The notes: generated from the sequence alone by a model not told the origin. A stretch of DNA of 64,000 nucleotides from Crambe crambe (GCA_963924555.1 OZ004582.1:7130001-7194000), one strand, 5' to 3'; counted from the first letter of the stretch, positions 12,027-24,140 are shown. Numbers and translations: made by a program.

Positions 12027-12391
12027 CCTGACAAGAAAGACAATAACTATTTAAGCTATCTTATGTACAAGCTAGACATAATGCATGGTGGGAAGGGAGA
12101 TGTGTCTGGTCAGACAGCAAGAATACATATCACACTCCAAGATTCTCAAGGAGTCAATCAAAATGCAAATGTGTGAGACCATGAGCCTACGAACTAAGGA
12201 ACAGTCTACTGGAACTGAAAGAAAATTCACGAGCTAGCATCTTTGTCAAGATGCAACTAGGAGACTCACTGCACACTTACAGAGAGTGAAATGTAGAAGA
12301 ATGGTATCACATGACAACACAGTGATGTGATTTATGCTGTGATGAATCATCACAAGACAATTGTGCATGGGTGAATTCAGTTTACACATTC

Positions 12392-12607
12392 AAGCTCACT
12401 AAGGTCACAAAGACCTAGACCTTAAAAGTGTGGGCTTTCCAAAAATTCAATGAAAAAAATAAACTTGGTGAAGGACAGCTCTCTGTTTCAGATATCATCA
12501 ATAATTCTTTATAAAGAGAGGGTTTAGGGTTAGACACGTTGGGTTTAGTCAGTACATACCACTACTACATGACCACATTCTTCACTTAATCAGCAACTAT
12601 GAATAAT
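12392..12607 (+). repeat. Structured unit 7 (subfamily I)
   Basis: Inner stem enlarged by a GACCTA repeat but still pairing. Spacer about 60 nt, full leader, ATGAATAAT. Confidence 0.85.
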
Positions 12608-13088
12608 GTTATCCTTACATGGGGGAAGGGGATGGGGATGTTCCTATAATTATGACACGGGAAGGGAATGGGGATGTCCCTATAATTACAAATAAATGGG
12701 AGAAGACTAATTAAATGGCTGGTCCCCATAATGTGTGCTTTAATTAAATTGAAAACCACAAGAAGGACGTGCACAATGTTAAGTTATACAATGAAAAGAT
12801 GATTACTACTTAATTCCTTGCAGAGCTATCTTATGTACAAGCCAGACATAATGCATGGTGGGAAGGGAAATATGTCTGGTAAGACAGCAAGATTCTCAAG
12901 GAGTCAACAAATTGCATTAGTCATGTGATGTGTGTGATAATATATCAGCATATGATAACTGGAGAGATGACCACGAGACTATGAACTAAGGAACAGTCCA
13001 CTGCAACTGAGAAAGTTTATGAGCTTGAAAAAGCGTCTTGACCACGTACTGCCAGCCACTTGTCACTTCCTTAAGTGCAGATACAAAT

Positions 13089-13222
13089 GTGGGCTTTCCA
13101 AAAATTACTGAAGTAGTCTAACTGAAGTACTGAAGGACTGAACTTAATTATTCCTTGTACTTTCTTATACATATCACTACTACATGGCAACATTCTTCAC
13201 TTAATCAACAAGCTTATGAATA
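13089..13222 (+). repeat. Structured unit 8 (truncated)
   Basis: Keeps only the 3' hairpin arm GTGGGCTTTCCAAAAATT and a leader without TATA box (ACTACTACATGGCAACATTC). Units 17 and 20 share this truncation. Confidence 0.65.
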
Positions 13223-13660
13223 TCCCAGGCATATATTCTTCTTGGTGTGGGAAGGGGATGTCCCTATAATTATGACTAATGAAGCTAAGCACAGGAACCT
13301 TGGATAATGGTGTTTTCATGTATGCATGCAGTGTGGAATTAATCCTCAGATGACAATTTACTCACACAATATGCACGTTCTTCATTCACCTCTTTCCTAC
13401 ATGTGCAGGATAACTCTGAAGAAAGGACACCCTCTCCATGAAGGGCTGATCCCCATAATGTGTGCTCTAATTAGGATGTTCTGACCAGTCAATATTGAAC
13501 TGATACATCAACCATGAGTAGGATGTGTACAATATCATGAACAACGACAAGGACTATTTGCTATCTTGCAAGTCAAACATAATGGTGTCTGGTAAGACAA
13601 CAGAATGATGACTCATCAAAAGACAATTGTGTAGGGGTCAATTCAATTATAACTTCAATC

Positions 13661-13852
13661 AAGCTCACTAAGGTCATAAGTACCTTATCAATGTGGGCTT
13701 TCCAAAAATTTGAACTTATCTAAGTGAAATACTGAGTGAAATGACAGAAACGATTTTGGTGGACTTTCTTATAAAGAGAGAGTTTAGGGTTAGACACGTT
13801 GGGTTTAGTCAGTACATACCACATTCTTCACTTAATCAGCAACTACGAATAT
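13661..13852 (+). repeat. Structured unit 9 (subfamily I)
   Basis: Full hairpin, spacer resembling unit 2 (TGAACTTATC start, GGTGGACTTTC end), leader lacking ACTACTACATGACC. The start codon position reads ACGAATATC. Confidence 0.8.
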
Positions 13853-13910
13853 CGTTGGGGATTGCATATATACATTGCCTTTACTAAGTTACACTATTAC
13901 TATTGGAGTT

Positions 13911-13989
13911 CTTTATAAAGAGTTGGGTTTAGTCAGGACATGCCACCACATGGTCACATTCTTCACTTCATTAGCAAGTTATGAATAAT
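13911..13989 (+). repeat. Structured unit 10 (leader only)
   Basis: CTTTATAAAGAG fused directly to TTGGGTTTAGTCAGGACATG, then ATGAATAAT. No hairpin. Immediately follows unit 9. Confidence 0.7.
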
Positions 13990-14177
13990 ACTACAACTAT
14001 TAATTACATCTCAGGACTAGGGAAATGCAAAGCATTGTGGCAAGCAAAAGCTTTAGCCAACAATGTCACCATATTGCAAAGGAAGGAACTGGAAGAACGT
14101 GAGTACAATAGCGTCCATACATTCAACCCCCTAGTTCCTTCGCTAATACTAAAGGAGCATCAGCAGTTGTGGAGAGT

Positions 14178-14302
14178 AAATTATGCTACCTTCAATAATA
14201 ATCCCTACATCACTGCCTAAACCAAGCAGAACTTTTACACTGACACGAACAATAAAAGCAGCTTGGTGGGAGGCAGTGATGTAGGGATTGGTAGCATAAT
14301 TT
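14178..14302. mobile_element. MITE, AAATTATGCTACC ends
   Basis: TIR AAATTATGCTACC (14178-14190) and GGTAGCATAATTT (14290-14302), with inner CACTGCC/GGCAGTG pairing. The flank to 14350 and this core recur at 56815-56965. Confidence 0.65.
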
Positions 14303-14649
14303 TGATGTTTGTTCACAGAAACTGCTACAGGTTAAAGTACAGACTAACCCTACATTGTCTTTAAATTTTTTTTTCCTTTCATGAAATATATATAATAGGG
14401 CCCTCTCATTCAAGCTGCTGTGGCTCCCTTCGCTTGCAATAATCATCATCATCGGAAAGGGACCCTGGATAATTATACCGTACGGCCGGAAATATTGGCA
14501 GAGAATTAAACTTGGTGGTTTGAACAATAAGATCTTTTTTACAAAGGTGTGTGGTGAAGATCATCAGCTATACAGCAGCAGTTACCATAGTAACTGTCAT
14601 TATGTGCAACCTCACCACATTACTTTTAAATATCAAAAAAAAAAAAATC

Positions 14650-14865
14650 AAGCTCACAGGTTAAAAACCTTTAAGTGTGTAAGCTTTCCAAAAATTGAAT
14701 AGCGCAAAGGTTAGTTTGACCCGCTCCAGGTTATCCATGCCCATGAGTCAATTCATGGACTTCCTTATAAAGAGAGAGTCTACAGCTATTTCACGTTAGG
14801 TTTAGTCAGGATATGCCATTACTACATGGTCACATTCTTCACTTCATTAGCAAACTATGAATAAT
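14650..14865 (+). repeat. Structured unit 11 (subfamily II)
   Basis: Inner GGTT/AACC. The outer stem has one C/A mismatch on this strand, a U:G pair on the other. Leader GAGTCTACAGCTATTTCACG. Ends ATGAATAAT. Confidence 0.82.
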
Positions 14866-15019
14866 ACACATCTCAGGACTAGGGAAATGCAAAGATTGCA
14901 AAGGAAGGAGCAGGAAGAACGTAAATATAATAGCGTCCATACATTCAACCCCCTAGTTCCTTCGTTAATGCGAAAGGAGTTGTGAAGGCTAGATGATCAG
15001 ACACCATCAGGCAAAGGAA

Positions 15020-15160
15020 TCCTCCAGAAGCTCAGCTTAAGTTGCACTATGACAGTGTGGAGTGACTTAGTCTTGCATACTGAACCCCACTAGGGACAAA
15101 GCCCTAGTTCTAGGGAAAATCTAGCCCTAGCCCTAGCCGCTGTAACAATTGGGAACTCCA
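15020..15160. mobile_element. CTAGGG-type MITE copy
   Basis: Contains CTCAGCTTAAGTTGCACTAT, GACAAAGCCCTAGTTCTAGG and CTAGCCCTAGCCCTAGCC. Confidence 0.5.
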
Positions 15161-15399
15161 TCCCTCATTGTTCAGGCAAAACATTGCAATGGCTACAAGG
15201 GGTTGAACAGCTTATGATCCTATTGGATCATCCATGGCATGGCTACGTAGTCACTCAGGAAGAAAAGTGGTGACTCTTGCCATCTAGTGTTAGTGTCAAG
15301 AGAAGTTTCTACTTGGTGCCATTTTTTGGTTCCACAATGTGAGGCCACACCCCCTTTGATTATTTCTTATAACTAAATTAATAAATTCCTATTATTACG

Positions 15400-15665
15400 G
15401 TTGGTTCTATAGCTAGATTCCCTAGAACTAGGGCTTTGTCCCTAGCCCTAGGGCAAGGGCAGGGACACTCTACTCTGTTGTAGTGCAACTTAAGCTGAGG
15501 GGCGGAGTTCCAATTGTTACGGCTAGCCCTAGGACTATAACTAGGGCTTTGTCCCTCAGTATGCAAGACTAAGTCACTCTACACTGTCATAGTGCAACTT
15601 AAGCTGAGAGGCAGAAATTGTTACGGCTAGCCCTAGAGCAAGTTGCCCTAGTTCTAGGGCAACAT
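15400..15665. mobile_element. CTAGGG-type MITE, doubled
   Basis: Two copies in inverted sense to 15020-15160: CTAGAACTAGGGCTTTGTCC ... GTGCAACTTAAGCTGAGGGG, then AACTAGGGCTTTGTCC ... AACTTAAGCTGAGAGG. Confidence 0.55.
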
Positions 15666-15975
15666 TAAATTTTCTACTACTCTCCATTCCATAGCACTAG
15701 TGCTCACTCATTGGACTGAATAGTTACTCTTGCAAAAATTATCTCACAGTATTAATTTTACTGATCCATTTTCTGTTGCATATTCACCGATCATTGCTAT
15801 TTTCTTCTGGAGGATTCCTCTGCCTGATGGCGTCTGATAGTTTACTCTTCACAACTGCTGATACTCCTTTCGTATTGACGAAGGAACTAGGGAGTTCAAT
15901 GTATGGATGCTATTGTACTTACGTTCTTCCTCTTCCTTCCTTTGCATTTCCCTAGTCCTGAGATGTAGTTGTAGT

Positions 15976-16178
15976 ATTATTCATAACTTGCTAATGAAGT
16001 GAAGAATGTGACCATGTAGTAATGGCATATCCTGACTAAACCCAACATGAAGTAGCTGTGGACTCTCTCTTTATAAGGAAGGACTCACTGCTCAGTATGA
16101 CCGACGTAGAACACTGCCCTGTAACTTATTCAATTTGTGGAAAGCTCACACACTTAAGGTTTTTCAACCTGTGAGCTT
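15976..16178 (-). repeat. Structured unit 12 (subfamily II, inverted)
   Basis: The only minus-oriented unit inside the main array. On the plus strand: ATTATTCAT, leader, CTCTCTTTATAAGGAAG, spacer, GTGGAAAGCTCACA ... TGTGAGCTT. The Sm-like motif is degraded (ATTTGTGG). Confidence 0.82.
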
Positions 16179-16574
16179 GATTTATTTTGATATTTAAAAG
16201 TAATGTGGTGAAGTTGCACATAATGACAGTTACTAGTCCATGTACATCATACCAGAGACAGAAAATTTATTTCATATTGGTCACTGATAGCTGATGATCT
16301 TTATCACATGACATACCTTTGTAAAAAATGTTCTGGACACTAACACTACAAGCTGGAGTCACACTTTTCTTCCTGAGGGGCTACGTAGCCATGGATATCA
16401 TAAGCTGATCAACCCCTTGTAGTCATTGCAATGTTTTACACATGGTGTTTAATTCAGTTGCTAACTGACAGTCACCAGTGACCAATAAAAAAATTTATTT
16501 TCTGCCTCGGATATAATGTATGTGAACACATGTGTAACCTCACCATACTTTTTTTAAAAAATATCAAATAAATC

Positions 16575-16787
16575 AAGCTCACAGGTTCAAAAACCTCAAG
16601 TGCGTGAGCTTTCCAAAAATCGAAATCTGTTCCAAAATCTATTCCACCACAGTGTAAGAAGTAAGGAAATTACTTCATGGACTTCCTTATAAAGAGAGAG
16701 TCTACAGCTATTTCACGTTGGGTTTAGTCAGGACATGCCATCACTACATGGTCACATTCTTCACTTCATTAGCAAGTTATGAATAAT
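16575..16787 (+). repeat. Structured unit 13 (subfamily II)
   Basis: Perfect outer stem, inner GGTT/AACC, spacer about 66 nt, full subfamily II leader, ATGAATAAT. Confidence 0.85.
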
Positions 16788-17244
16788 AGTACAACTATTA
16801 ATTACATCTCAGGACTAGGGAAATGCAGTGAGCAAAAGCTTTATCCAATGATGTCACCATAATTATTGCAAAGGACAGAAACAAGTATGAAATAATAGTG
16901 ACACCACCAATAATTAAAGGGGGTGTGGCCTCACATTGTGCAATCAAAAATGGTGGCAAGTAGAAGCTTCTCTCACTTTCTGGAGGACACGAACACTAGA
17001 TAGCTAGAGTCACCACTTTTCTTCCTGAGGGGCATGCCATGGATGATCCAAAAGGATCACAAGCCTTTGTAGTCATTGCAATGCTTTGCACGTGGTGTTT
17101 AATTCAGTTGCCGACAGTCACCCTTGGAACTGAACAAAGTGGTTTCAATACACCAGCAGTGATCAATTCATTTTCTGCCTCTGGTATGTACATGTGCTCA
17201 CTATGTGCAACCCTAACACATTATTACTGAACATCAAATAAATC

Positions 17245-17398
17245 AAGCTCACAGACCTCAAGTGTGTGAGCTTTCCAAAAATTCAGGTATGAAAAATTCA
17301 GGTATGAAAAATTCAACTACAGAGTCAACTCAACTCTAGAGCACTGCCACTCTACCTCATGGACTTCCTTATAAAGAGAGCATCTACAGTTATTTCCC
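17245..17398 (+). repeat. Structured unit 14 (truncated after TATA)
   Basis: Hairpin with reduced inner loop, spacer carrying a doubled CAGGTATGAAAAATT, TTATAAAGAGAG, then the leader is lost after CTACAGTTATTTC. Confidence 0.75.
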
Positions 17399-17469
17399 TA
17401 GCTCCTGCCCTAGGGACGCTTAATGAGTAACACTAGCTAGAGTCAACGCTTTTCTTCTTCGAATAATTT

Positions 17470-17520
17470 TTTTTCTCCTGATGAAGGCTGGAGTATTCCA
17501 ACCGAAACGTCGAGATTATA
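17470..17520 (+). ncRNA. Candidate hammerhead ribozyme (Penelope-like type)
   Basis: Core CTGATGA (17478-17484), helix II GGCTGGA/TCCAACC (one mismatch), GAAA (17504-17507), palindromic helix III ACGT, cleavage-site GTC (17509-17511), and helix I TCTC (17474-17477) with GAGA (17512-17515). Minimal hammerheads with palindromic helix III are known from Penelope-like elements, where they act as dimers. The extra A before helix II is not canonical. Confidence 0.45.
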
Positions 17521-18298
17521 GAAGTATGTTGATATGATGCGAAGACAAAATAATGTCAACAGATTGGCAAATAAATTTTCATGAACTTTTCTTCTTATAA
17601 AGCAGGTCTGAGGGGACTACATATGCATAGCCATCTTTATGTGCTGCACTGACTAGGTTTAGTCATGCAGCAACATGTCACTAACTAACTAGAATAATTC
17701 CTACTCATGCCTATCACTTTCTTGGCAGTGGGAAGAATATATTCCTATGAGCTAGGGGCCTTAAGCACTAATGCAGTAAATCCCTAAATAAAGCACACCA
17801 GGTTATTAAGGGATGACAGTGGTGGATTTCTAGGTTTCCGCGGTTGTTTTTTTTTTTAAGTGGGCATGGTCAACGAAAAAATTTCCCATGCACAAGCGTG
17901 TGGATCTTAGAAACCCCCTCTATAAAATTCTAGATCTGCCACTGGATGACAAAATCCACATTTATGCATGCACCCTTCCTTCACCTCCTTCCTAATGTAC
18001 AGGAGAACTGTTGATTGAGAGAACATCCTCTCACCGAGAATAATATGTGCAACATTCTCTTGTATGAGATTCTTGCCATGAAAAAATGGGAGGAAAATAT
18101 TATTCATGCAAGCTGCATGAAAGATCATTACATCCTTGTACTAGCCTACCAAAGTCACATCATGGCAATGTTTTGAACAAAGTGGTTGCTATACACCAGC
18201 AGTGGCCAATATGAATTTCATTTTCTGTCTCTGGTACAATGTACGTGGGCTAGAAACTATCATTGCACACTACCTCATCACAAAACATCAAATAAATC

Positions 18299-18502
18299 AA
18301 GCTCACAGGTTCAACAAACCTCAGGCATGTGAGCTTTCCAAAAATTGAATAAAGTTACCAAGATTCTACACTACAACAACTCTACTATTTCATGGACTTC
18401 CTTATAAAGAGAGAGTCTACAGCTATTTCACGTTGGGTTTAGTCAGGACATGCTATCACTACATGGTCACATTCTTCACTTCATTAGCAAGTTATGAATA
18501 CT
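18299..18502 (+). repeat. Structured unit 15 (subfamily II)
   Basis: Perfect outer stem AAGCTCACA/TGTGAGCTT, inner GGTT/AACC, spacer about 55 nt, leader, ATGAATACT. Confidence 0.85.
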
Positions 18503-18660
18503 ACTACAACTATTAATTACATCTCAGGACTAAAGCACAAAAGCTTTAGCTTTAAAAGAGCACTAGGCATGGTGAAGTAACAGCTGGATCGACATGGTGA
18601 AATACTTTGAAGAAAAAAAAGAGACTTTTCCTTCAATGGTTCCTTCGCTAATACTAAAGG

Positions 18661-18921
18661 AGCATCAGCAGTTGTGAAGAGGAAATAAGCAGACGCCATC
18701 AGGCAGAGGAAAATACGAAGATTATTTATCCTCCAGAAGAGAGAACAATGATCTATGCAACAGGAAATGCACAAGGGAAGAAATGCAGCACTGCAGCATG
18801 TAGCTGTAAGAAAGAGCACCTGGCATGCACATCTTACTGCAATTGTGCAGGAGAGGATTGTTGCCACAATTCTTTCACCAAGAAACAAGATGTAATGGAG
18901 GAGTCTTGGAACCGCCAATAA
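18661..18921 (+). pseudogene. Cys-rich coding fragment in the array
   Basis: 87-codon frame ending in TAA. It includes ENTKIIYPPEERTMIYATG, then GKKCSTAACSCKKEHLACTS and YCNCAGEDCCHN. The CxxxxCxCKKxxLxCxxxCxC spacing resembles a tesmin/CXC-like cysteine motif often found at the C-terminus of transposon-linked proteins. There is no start codon in context, and a truncated copy lies at 26951-27080. Likely the 3' remnant of a mobile-element gene carried by subfamily II bodies; not recognised further. Confidence 0.4.
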
Positions 18922-19719
18922 TAATAACCGCCAATATCTATAGCTAGGCGCCAGGCTACGGGCTGGGGGTGGGGCTTGAGTGTATATTGTGGAACAGCGC
19001 AAGACTACTGTTTCCAGCTATTTTGCGATTGTGATGTCTCTTTGAAAGTTCTTGAAGAAGGAGGAAGTGAGCAGGCAGCTGACAGTCGCATCAATCTCGG
19101 AATGTTGCCAACTGATATTACTACAACAGCGTATGGGGTCCCCCGAGTTTCCTTCTTCCCATGGATCAGCTGAATAACTCCCCCACGTTTGGATTTCAGA
19201 TAGTTTTGTATATGTAATAGCCTCGAACACAACTAGTCAAGTGAAACTCCATGGCTTGCTCCTGGCTTGCTAGCTCCTGAATGCAATGCGCGCGCGAGTG
19301 CACGACAACGCGCCACCGCCAATAATAATGTCCGCCAAAAGCCTTCCACGGTACTAACGCCAAATAAAACTCCCGCCAAAATTAACTCGTATATGGTAAT
19401 ACATATCACACTCCAAGATTCTCAAGGAGTCAAATCAAAATGCATAATGTGTGAGACCATGAGCCTACGAACTAAGAAACAGTCTACTGCAACTGAAAGA
19501 AAATTCACGAGCTAGCGTCTTTGTCAAGACGCAACAAGGGTCCAGTGCCAGCAGCCTCTGTAAGTGTGTAGTGAGTCTCTGAATGATAAAGGAAGTGACT
19601 TTATACCAAGTGGCTGAAATGTAGAAGAATGGTATTGCATGACAACACAGTGATGTGATTTATGCTGTGATGAATCATCATAAGATAATTGTGTAGGGGT
19701 CAATTCAGTTTACACATTC

Positions 19720-19906
19720 AAGCTCACTAAGGTCACAAAGACCTTAAAGTGTGGGCTTTCCAGAAATTCAATGAAAAAAAACGTTCAGTCTTGGATTGCT
19801 CTCTGCTTCAGATGTCAATAATTCTTTATAAAGAGAGGGTTGACAAATTGGGTTTAGTCAGTACTACATGACCACATTCTTCACTTAATCAGCAGCTATG
19901 AATAAT
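19720..19906 (+). repeat. Structured unit 16 (subfamily I)
   Basis: Inner AAGGTC/GACCTT. Reads TTTCCAGAAATT instead of TTTCCAAAAATT, and the leader lacks TTAGGGTTAG. Confidence 0.82.
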
Positions 19907-20636
19907 GTTACAACTATTATCCTTACATGGGATGTTCCTATAATTATGAAGTGAGGAAGAGGATGTCCCTATAATTAAAACTGAATGGGAGAGGATTAAT
20001 TAAATGGCTGGTCCCCATAATGTGTGCTTTAATTAAATTGAAAACCACAAGAAGGACGTGCACAATGTTAAGTTATACAATGAAAAGATGATTACTATTT
20101 AATCCCTTGCAGAGCTATCTTACGTACAAGCCAGACATAATGCATGGTGGGAAGGGAAATATGTCTGGTAAGACAGCAAGATTCTCAATCAAAATCCATT
20201 AGTAATGTTATGTGTGTGATGATGGAGAGACGACCACAAGCCTATGAATCCACTACAACTAAGAAAGTTCATGAACTTGAGAAAGCGTCTTGACCACCAG
20301 TTAAGCCACTTGATATAGGGTGACTTTCTTTAGTGGAGAAATTATTGAGAGACTCACTGCACAAAGATAATAACTATTTGATCACATGCAGAGCTATGAT
20401 ATCAGTGGGAAGGGAAATGTGTAGCAAGAATACTCCAAGATTCTCAAGGAGTCAATCAAAATGCATTAGTCATGTGATGTGTGTGATGATGGAGTACTCA
20501 TCATTATATCAACCAGGAGCCTATGAACTAAGGAACAGTCCACTGCAACTGAGAGAAAATTCATGAGCTTGAGAAAGCGTCTTGACCAGTTAAGGTACTG
20601 CCAGCCACTTGTCACTTCCTTTAGTGCAGATACAGA

Positions 20637-20762
20637 TGTGGGCTTTCCAAAAATTACTGAAGTAGTCTAACTGAAGTACTGAAGGAATTCCTTGTACTTT
20701 CTTATAAACATTAGTCAGTACTATATGGCTACATTCTTCACTTAATCAAAAATTTATGACTA
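20637..20762 (+). repeat. Structured unit 17 (truncated)
   Basis: Only GTGGGCTTTCCAAAAATT and a shortened leader ending in TATGACTAC. Copy in the duplication is unit 20. Confidence 0.6.
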
Positions 20763-21207
20763 CATATGCTTCTTGGTGTGGGGAGGGGATGTCCCTATAA
20801 TTATGACTAATGGGAGAGGGGAGGATGAAGCTAAGCACAGGAGCCTTGGATAATGGTGTTTTCATGTATGCATGCAGTGTAGAATTAATCCTTAACTAAA
20901 ACACTTAAAACATCAGATGACAAATATTTGCACACACAATAATTATGCACATTCATCTTCCTACATGTACAAGATAACTCTGAAGAAAGGACACCCTCTC
21001 CACGAAGGACTTATTAAATGGCTGATCCCCATAATGTGTGCTTTAATTAGGATGTTCCAATCAGTCAACTGATATTATATCAACCACAAGAAGGATGTGC
21101 ACAATATCATGAACAAGATAAGTTTGCTATCTTGTAAGTCAAACATAATGGTGTCTGGTAAGACAACAGAATGATGACTCATCAAAAGACAATTGTGTAC
21201 TTCAATC

Positions 21208-21409
21208 AAGCTCACTAAGGTCATAAACACCTTATAAGTGTGGGCTTTCCAAAAATTCCAAAAATTGACTGTAAGATGCTGAAAGGACTACTTTTCTTTA
21301 ATTTTGAGACCTATTTTTATAGAGAGAGCTGAAAGGCCAGACATGTTGGGTTTAGTCAATACATATATACCACTACACATTCTTCACTTAATCAGCAACT
21401 ATGAATAAT
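21208..21409 (+). repeat. Structured unit 18 (subfamily I)
   Basis: Inner AAGGT/ACCTT, duplicated TCCAAAAATT after the hairpin, TTTATAGAGAGAG, leader, ATGAATAAT. Confidence 0.82.
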
Positions 21410-21682
21410 ATTACAACTACTGATTTGCCACTTCTTGACCAAGGGGATGGGGATATCCCTACTAGGGAAATGCCAAGCATTGTGGTGAGCGAAGCTTTAG
21501 TCAATGATGTCACCTCATCATAAAGGATGGAACAGGAAGAACATACGTATGATATATATAAAGTAGTGTCCCTATTTGACCCCCTATTGGCTCGCTTCGC
21601 TTGGACATCCTCTCCACAAAAGAATACGGTCCCCATAATGTGTTGCTTTAATTAGGAGGTTCTGATCAGAAACCACAAGCAG

Positions 21683-21833
21683 GGTTCGCCACAAAGGGTG
21701 TTAGAGAGGTGCAACACCACTATGATGGGGTCCATTTTTCTTTAAAACAATGTATTTTAATAGCCACAAGGATATCAAAATCCTTTAATGTGGTATTCAA
21801 ACACCGCTCTGATCAGTTTCACTGAGGAGAACG
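21683..21833. mobile_element. GTTC(T/G)CC-type MITE
   Basis: From GGGTTCGCCACAAAGGGTGT to GTTTCACTGAGGAGAAC. Related to 11888-12026 (full) and 10204-10300 (internally deleted). Termini GTTCTCC/GGAGAAC. Confidence 0.55.
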
Positions 21834-22200
21834 TTCCTGACAAGAAAGACGACAACTATTTAATCCCTTGCAGAGCTATCTTACGTACAAGCCATGGTGG
21901 GAAGGGAAATGTGTCTGGTAAGACAGCAAGAATACATATCACACTCCAAGATTCTCAAGGAGTCAATCAAAATGCAAATGTGTGAGACCATGAGCCTACG
22001 AACTAAGGAACAGTCTACTGGAACTGAAAGAAAATTCACGAGCTAGCATCTTTGTCAAGACACAACTAGGAGACTCACTGCACACCTACAGAGGCTGAAA
22101 TGTAGAAGAATGGTATCACATGACAACACAGTGATGTGATTTATGCTGTGATGAATCATCACAAGACAATTGTGTAGGGGTCAATTCAGTTTACACATTC

Positions 22201-22407
22201 AAGCTCACTAAGGTCACAAAGACCTTAAAAGTGTGGGCTTTCCAAAAATTCAATGAGAAAAAATGAAAAAAAATTGATCAGCCTTGGATTGCTCTCTGCT
22301 TCAGATGTCAATAATTCTTTATAAAGAAAGGGTTTAGGGTTTGACACATTGGGTTTAGTCAGTACTACATGATCACATTCTTCACTTAATCAGCAGCTAT
22401 GAATAAT
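22201..22407 (+). repeat. Structured unit 19 (subfamily I)
   Basis: Duplication partner of unit 16, but with intact TTTCCAAAAATT and TTAGGG-bearing leader. Ends ATGAATAAT. Confidence 0.83.
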
Positions 22408-23172
22408 GTTACAACTATTATCCTTATGGGATGTTCATATAATTATGACGTGGGGAAGGGGATGGGGATGTTCCTATAATTATGAAGTGAGGAAGAGGAT
22501 GTCCCTATAATTAAAACTGAATGGGAGAGGATTAATTAAATGGCTGGTCCCCATAATGTGTGCTTTAATTAAATTGAAAACCACAAGAAGGACGTGCACA
22601 ATGTTAAGTTATACAATGAAAAGATGATTACTATTTAATCCCTTGCAGAGCTATCTTACGTACAAGCCAGACATAATGCATGGTGGGAAGGGAAATATGT
22701 CTGGTAAGACAGCAAGATTCTCAATCAAAATCCATTAGTAATGTTATGTGTGTGATGATGGAGAGACGACCACAAGCCTATGAATCCACTACAACTAAGA
22801 AAGTTCATGAACTTGAGAAAGCGTCTTGACCACCAGTTAAGCCACTTGATATAGGGTGACTTTCTTTAGTGGAGAAATTATTGAGAGACTCACTGCACAA
22901 AGATAATAACTATTTGATCACATGCAGAGCTATGATATCAGTGGGAAGGGAAATGTGTAGCAAGAATACTCCAAGATTCTCAAGGAGTCAATCAAAATGC
23001 ATTAGTCATGTGATGTGTGTGATGATGGAGTACTCATCATTATATCAACCAGGAGCCTATGAACTAAGGAACAGTCCACTGCAACTGAGAGAAAATTCAT
23101 GAGCTTGAGAAAGCGTCTTGACCAGTTAAGGTACTGCCAGCCACTTGTCACTTCCTTTAGTGCAGATACAGA

Positions 23173-23297
23173 TGTGGGCTTTCCAAAAATTACTGAAGTA
23201 GTCTAACTGAAGTACTGAAGGAATTCCTTGTACTTTCTTATAAACATTAGTCAGTACTATATGGCTACATTCTTCACTTAATCAAAAATTTATGACT
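23173..23297 (+). repeat. Structured unit 20 (truncated)
   Basis: Duplicate of unit 17, same truncation. Confidence 0.6.
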
Positions 23298-23748
23298 ACA
23301 TATGCTTCTTGGTGTGGGGAGGGGATGTCCCTATAATTATGACTAATGGGAGAGGGGAGGATGATGCTAAGCACAGGAGCCTTGGATAATGGTGTTTTCA
23401 TGTATGCATGCAGTGTGGAATTAATCTTTAACTAAAACACTTAAAACATCAGATGACAAATATTTGCACACACAATAATTATGCACATTCATCTTCCTAC
23501 ATGTACAAGATAACTCTGAAGAAAGGACACCCTCTCCACGAAGGACTTATTAAATGGCTGATCCCCATAATGTGTGCTTTAATTAGGATGTTCCAATCAG
23601 TCAACTGATATTGTATCAACCACAAGAAGGATGTGCACAATATCATGAACAAGACAAGGACTATTTGCTATCTTGCAAGTCAAACATAATGGTGTCTGGT
23701 AAGACAACAGAATGATGACTCATCAAAAGACAATTGTGTACTTCAATC

Positions 23749-23952
23749 AAGCTCACTAAGGTCATAAACACCTTATAAGTGTGGGCTTTCCAAAAATTGA
23801 ACTCATTAAGACTGCTGAAAGGACTACTTTTCTTTAATTTTTAATTTTGAGACCTATTTTTATAGAGAGAGCTGAAAGGCCAGACATGTTGGGTTTAGTC
23901 AATACATATATACCACTACACATTCTTCACTTAATCAGCAACTATGAATAAT
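23749..23952 (+). repeat. Structured unit 21 (subfamily I)
   Basis: Duplicate of unit 18. The spacer differs locally (TGAACTCATTAAGACTGCTG) although flanks are near-identical. Confidence 0.83.
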
Positions 23953-24112
23953 ATTACAACTACTGATTTGCCACTTCTTGACCAAGGGGATGGGGATATC
24001 CCTACTAGGGAAATGCCAAGCATTGTGGTGAGCGAAGCTTTAGTCGATGATGTCACCTCATCACAAAGGACAGAAACGGAAGAACATACGTATGATATAT
24101 ATAAAGTAGTGT

Positions 24113-24140
24113 CCCCCCCCCCCCCCCCCCCCCCCCCCCC
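24113..24140. repeat. Poly-C run
   Basis: 28 consecutive C replacing TATTTGACCCCCTA seen at the same place in copy A. Confidence 0.85.

Larger units (their letters stand above)
14650..16187. repeat. Large inverted repeat
   Basis: Unit 11 and its downstream module (14650-15030: TTCAACCCCCTAGTTCCTTC, CACCATCAGGCAAAGGA) face an inverted copy at 15805-16187 (TCCTCTGCCTGATGGCGTC, GAAGGAACTAGG). Arms are about 380 bp. The loop holds two CTAGGG-type MITEs. Confidence 0.7.

Noticed and set aside
20333-20566. A 77-codon frame found identically at 22869-23102
   Set aside because: Identity comes from the recent 2.5-kb duplication, not from selection. It is composed of array body modules and has no recognisable domain.
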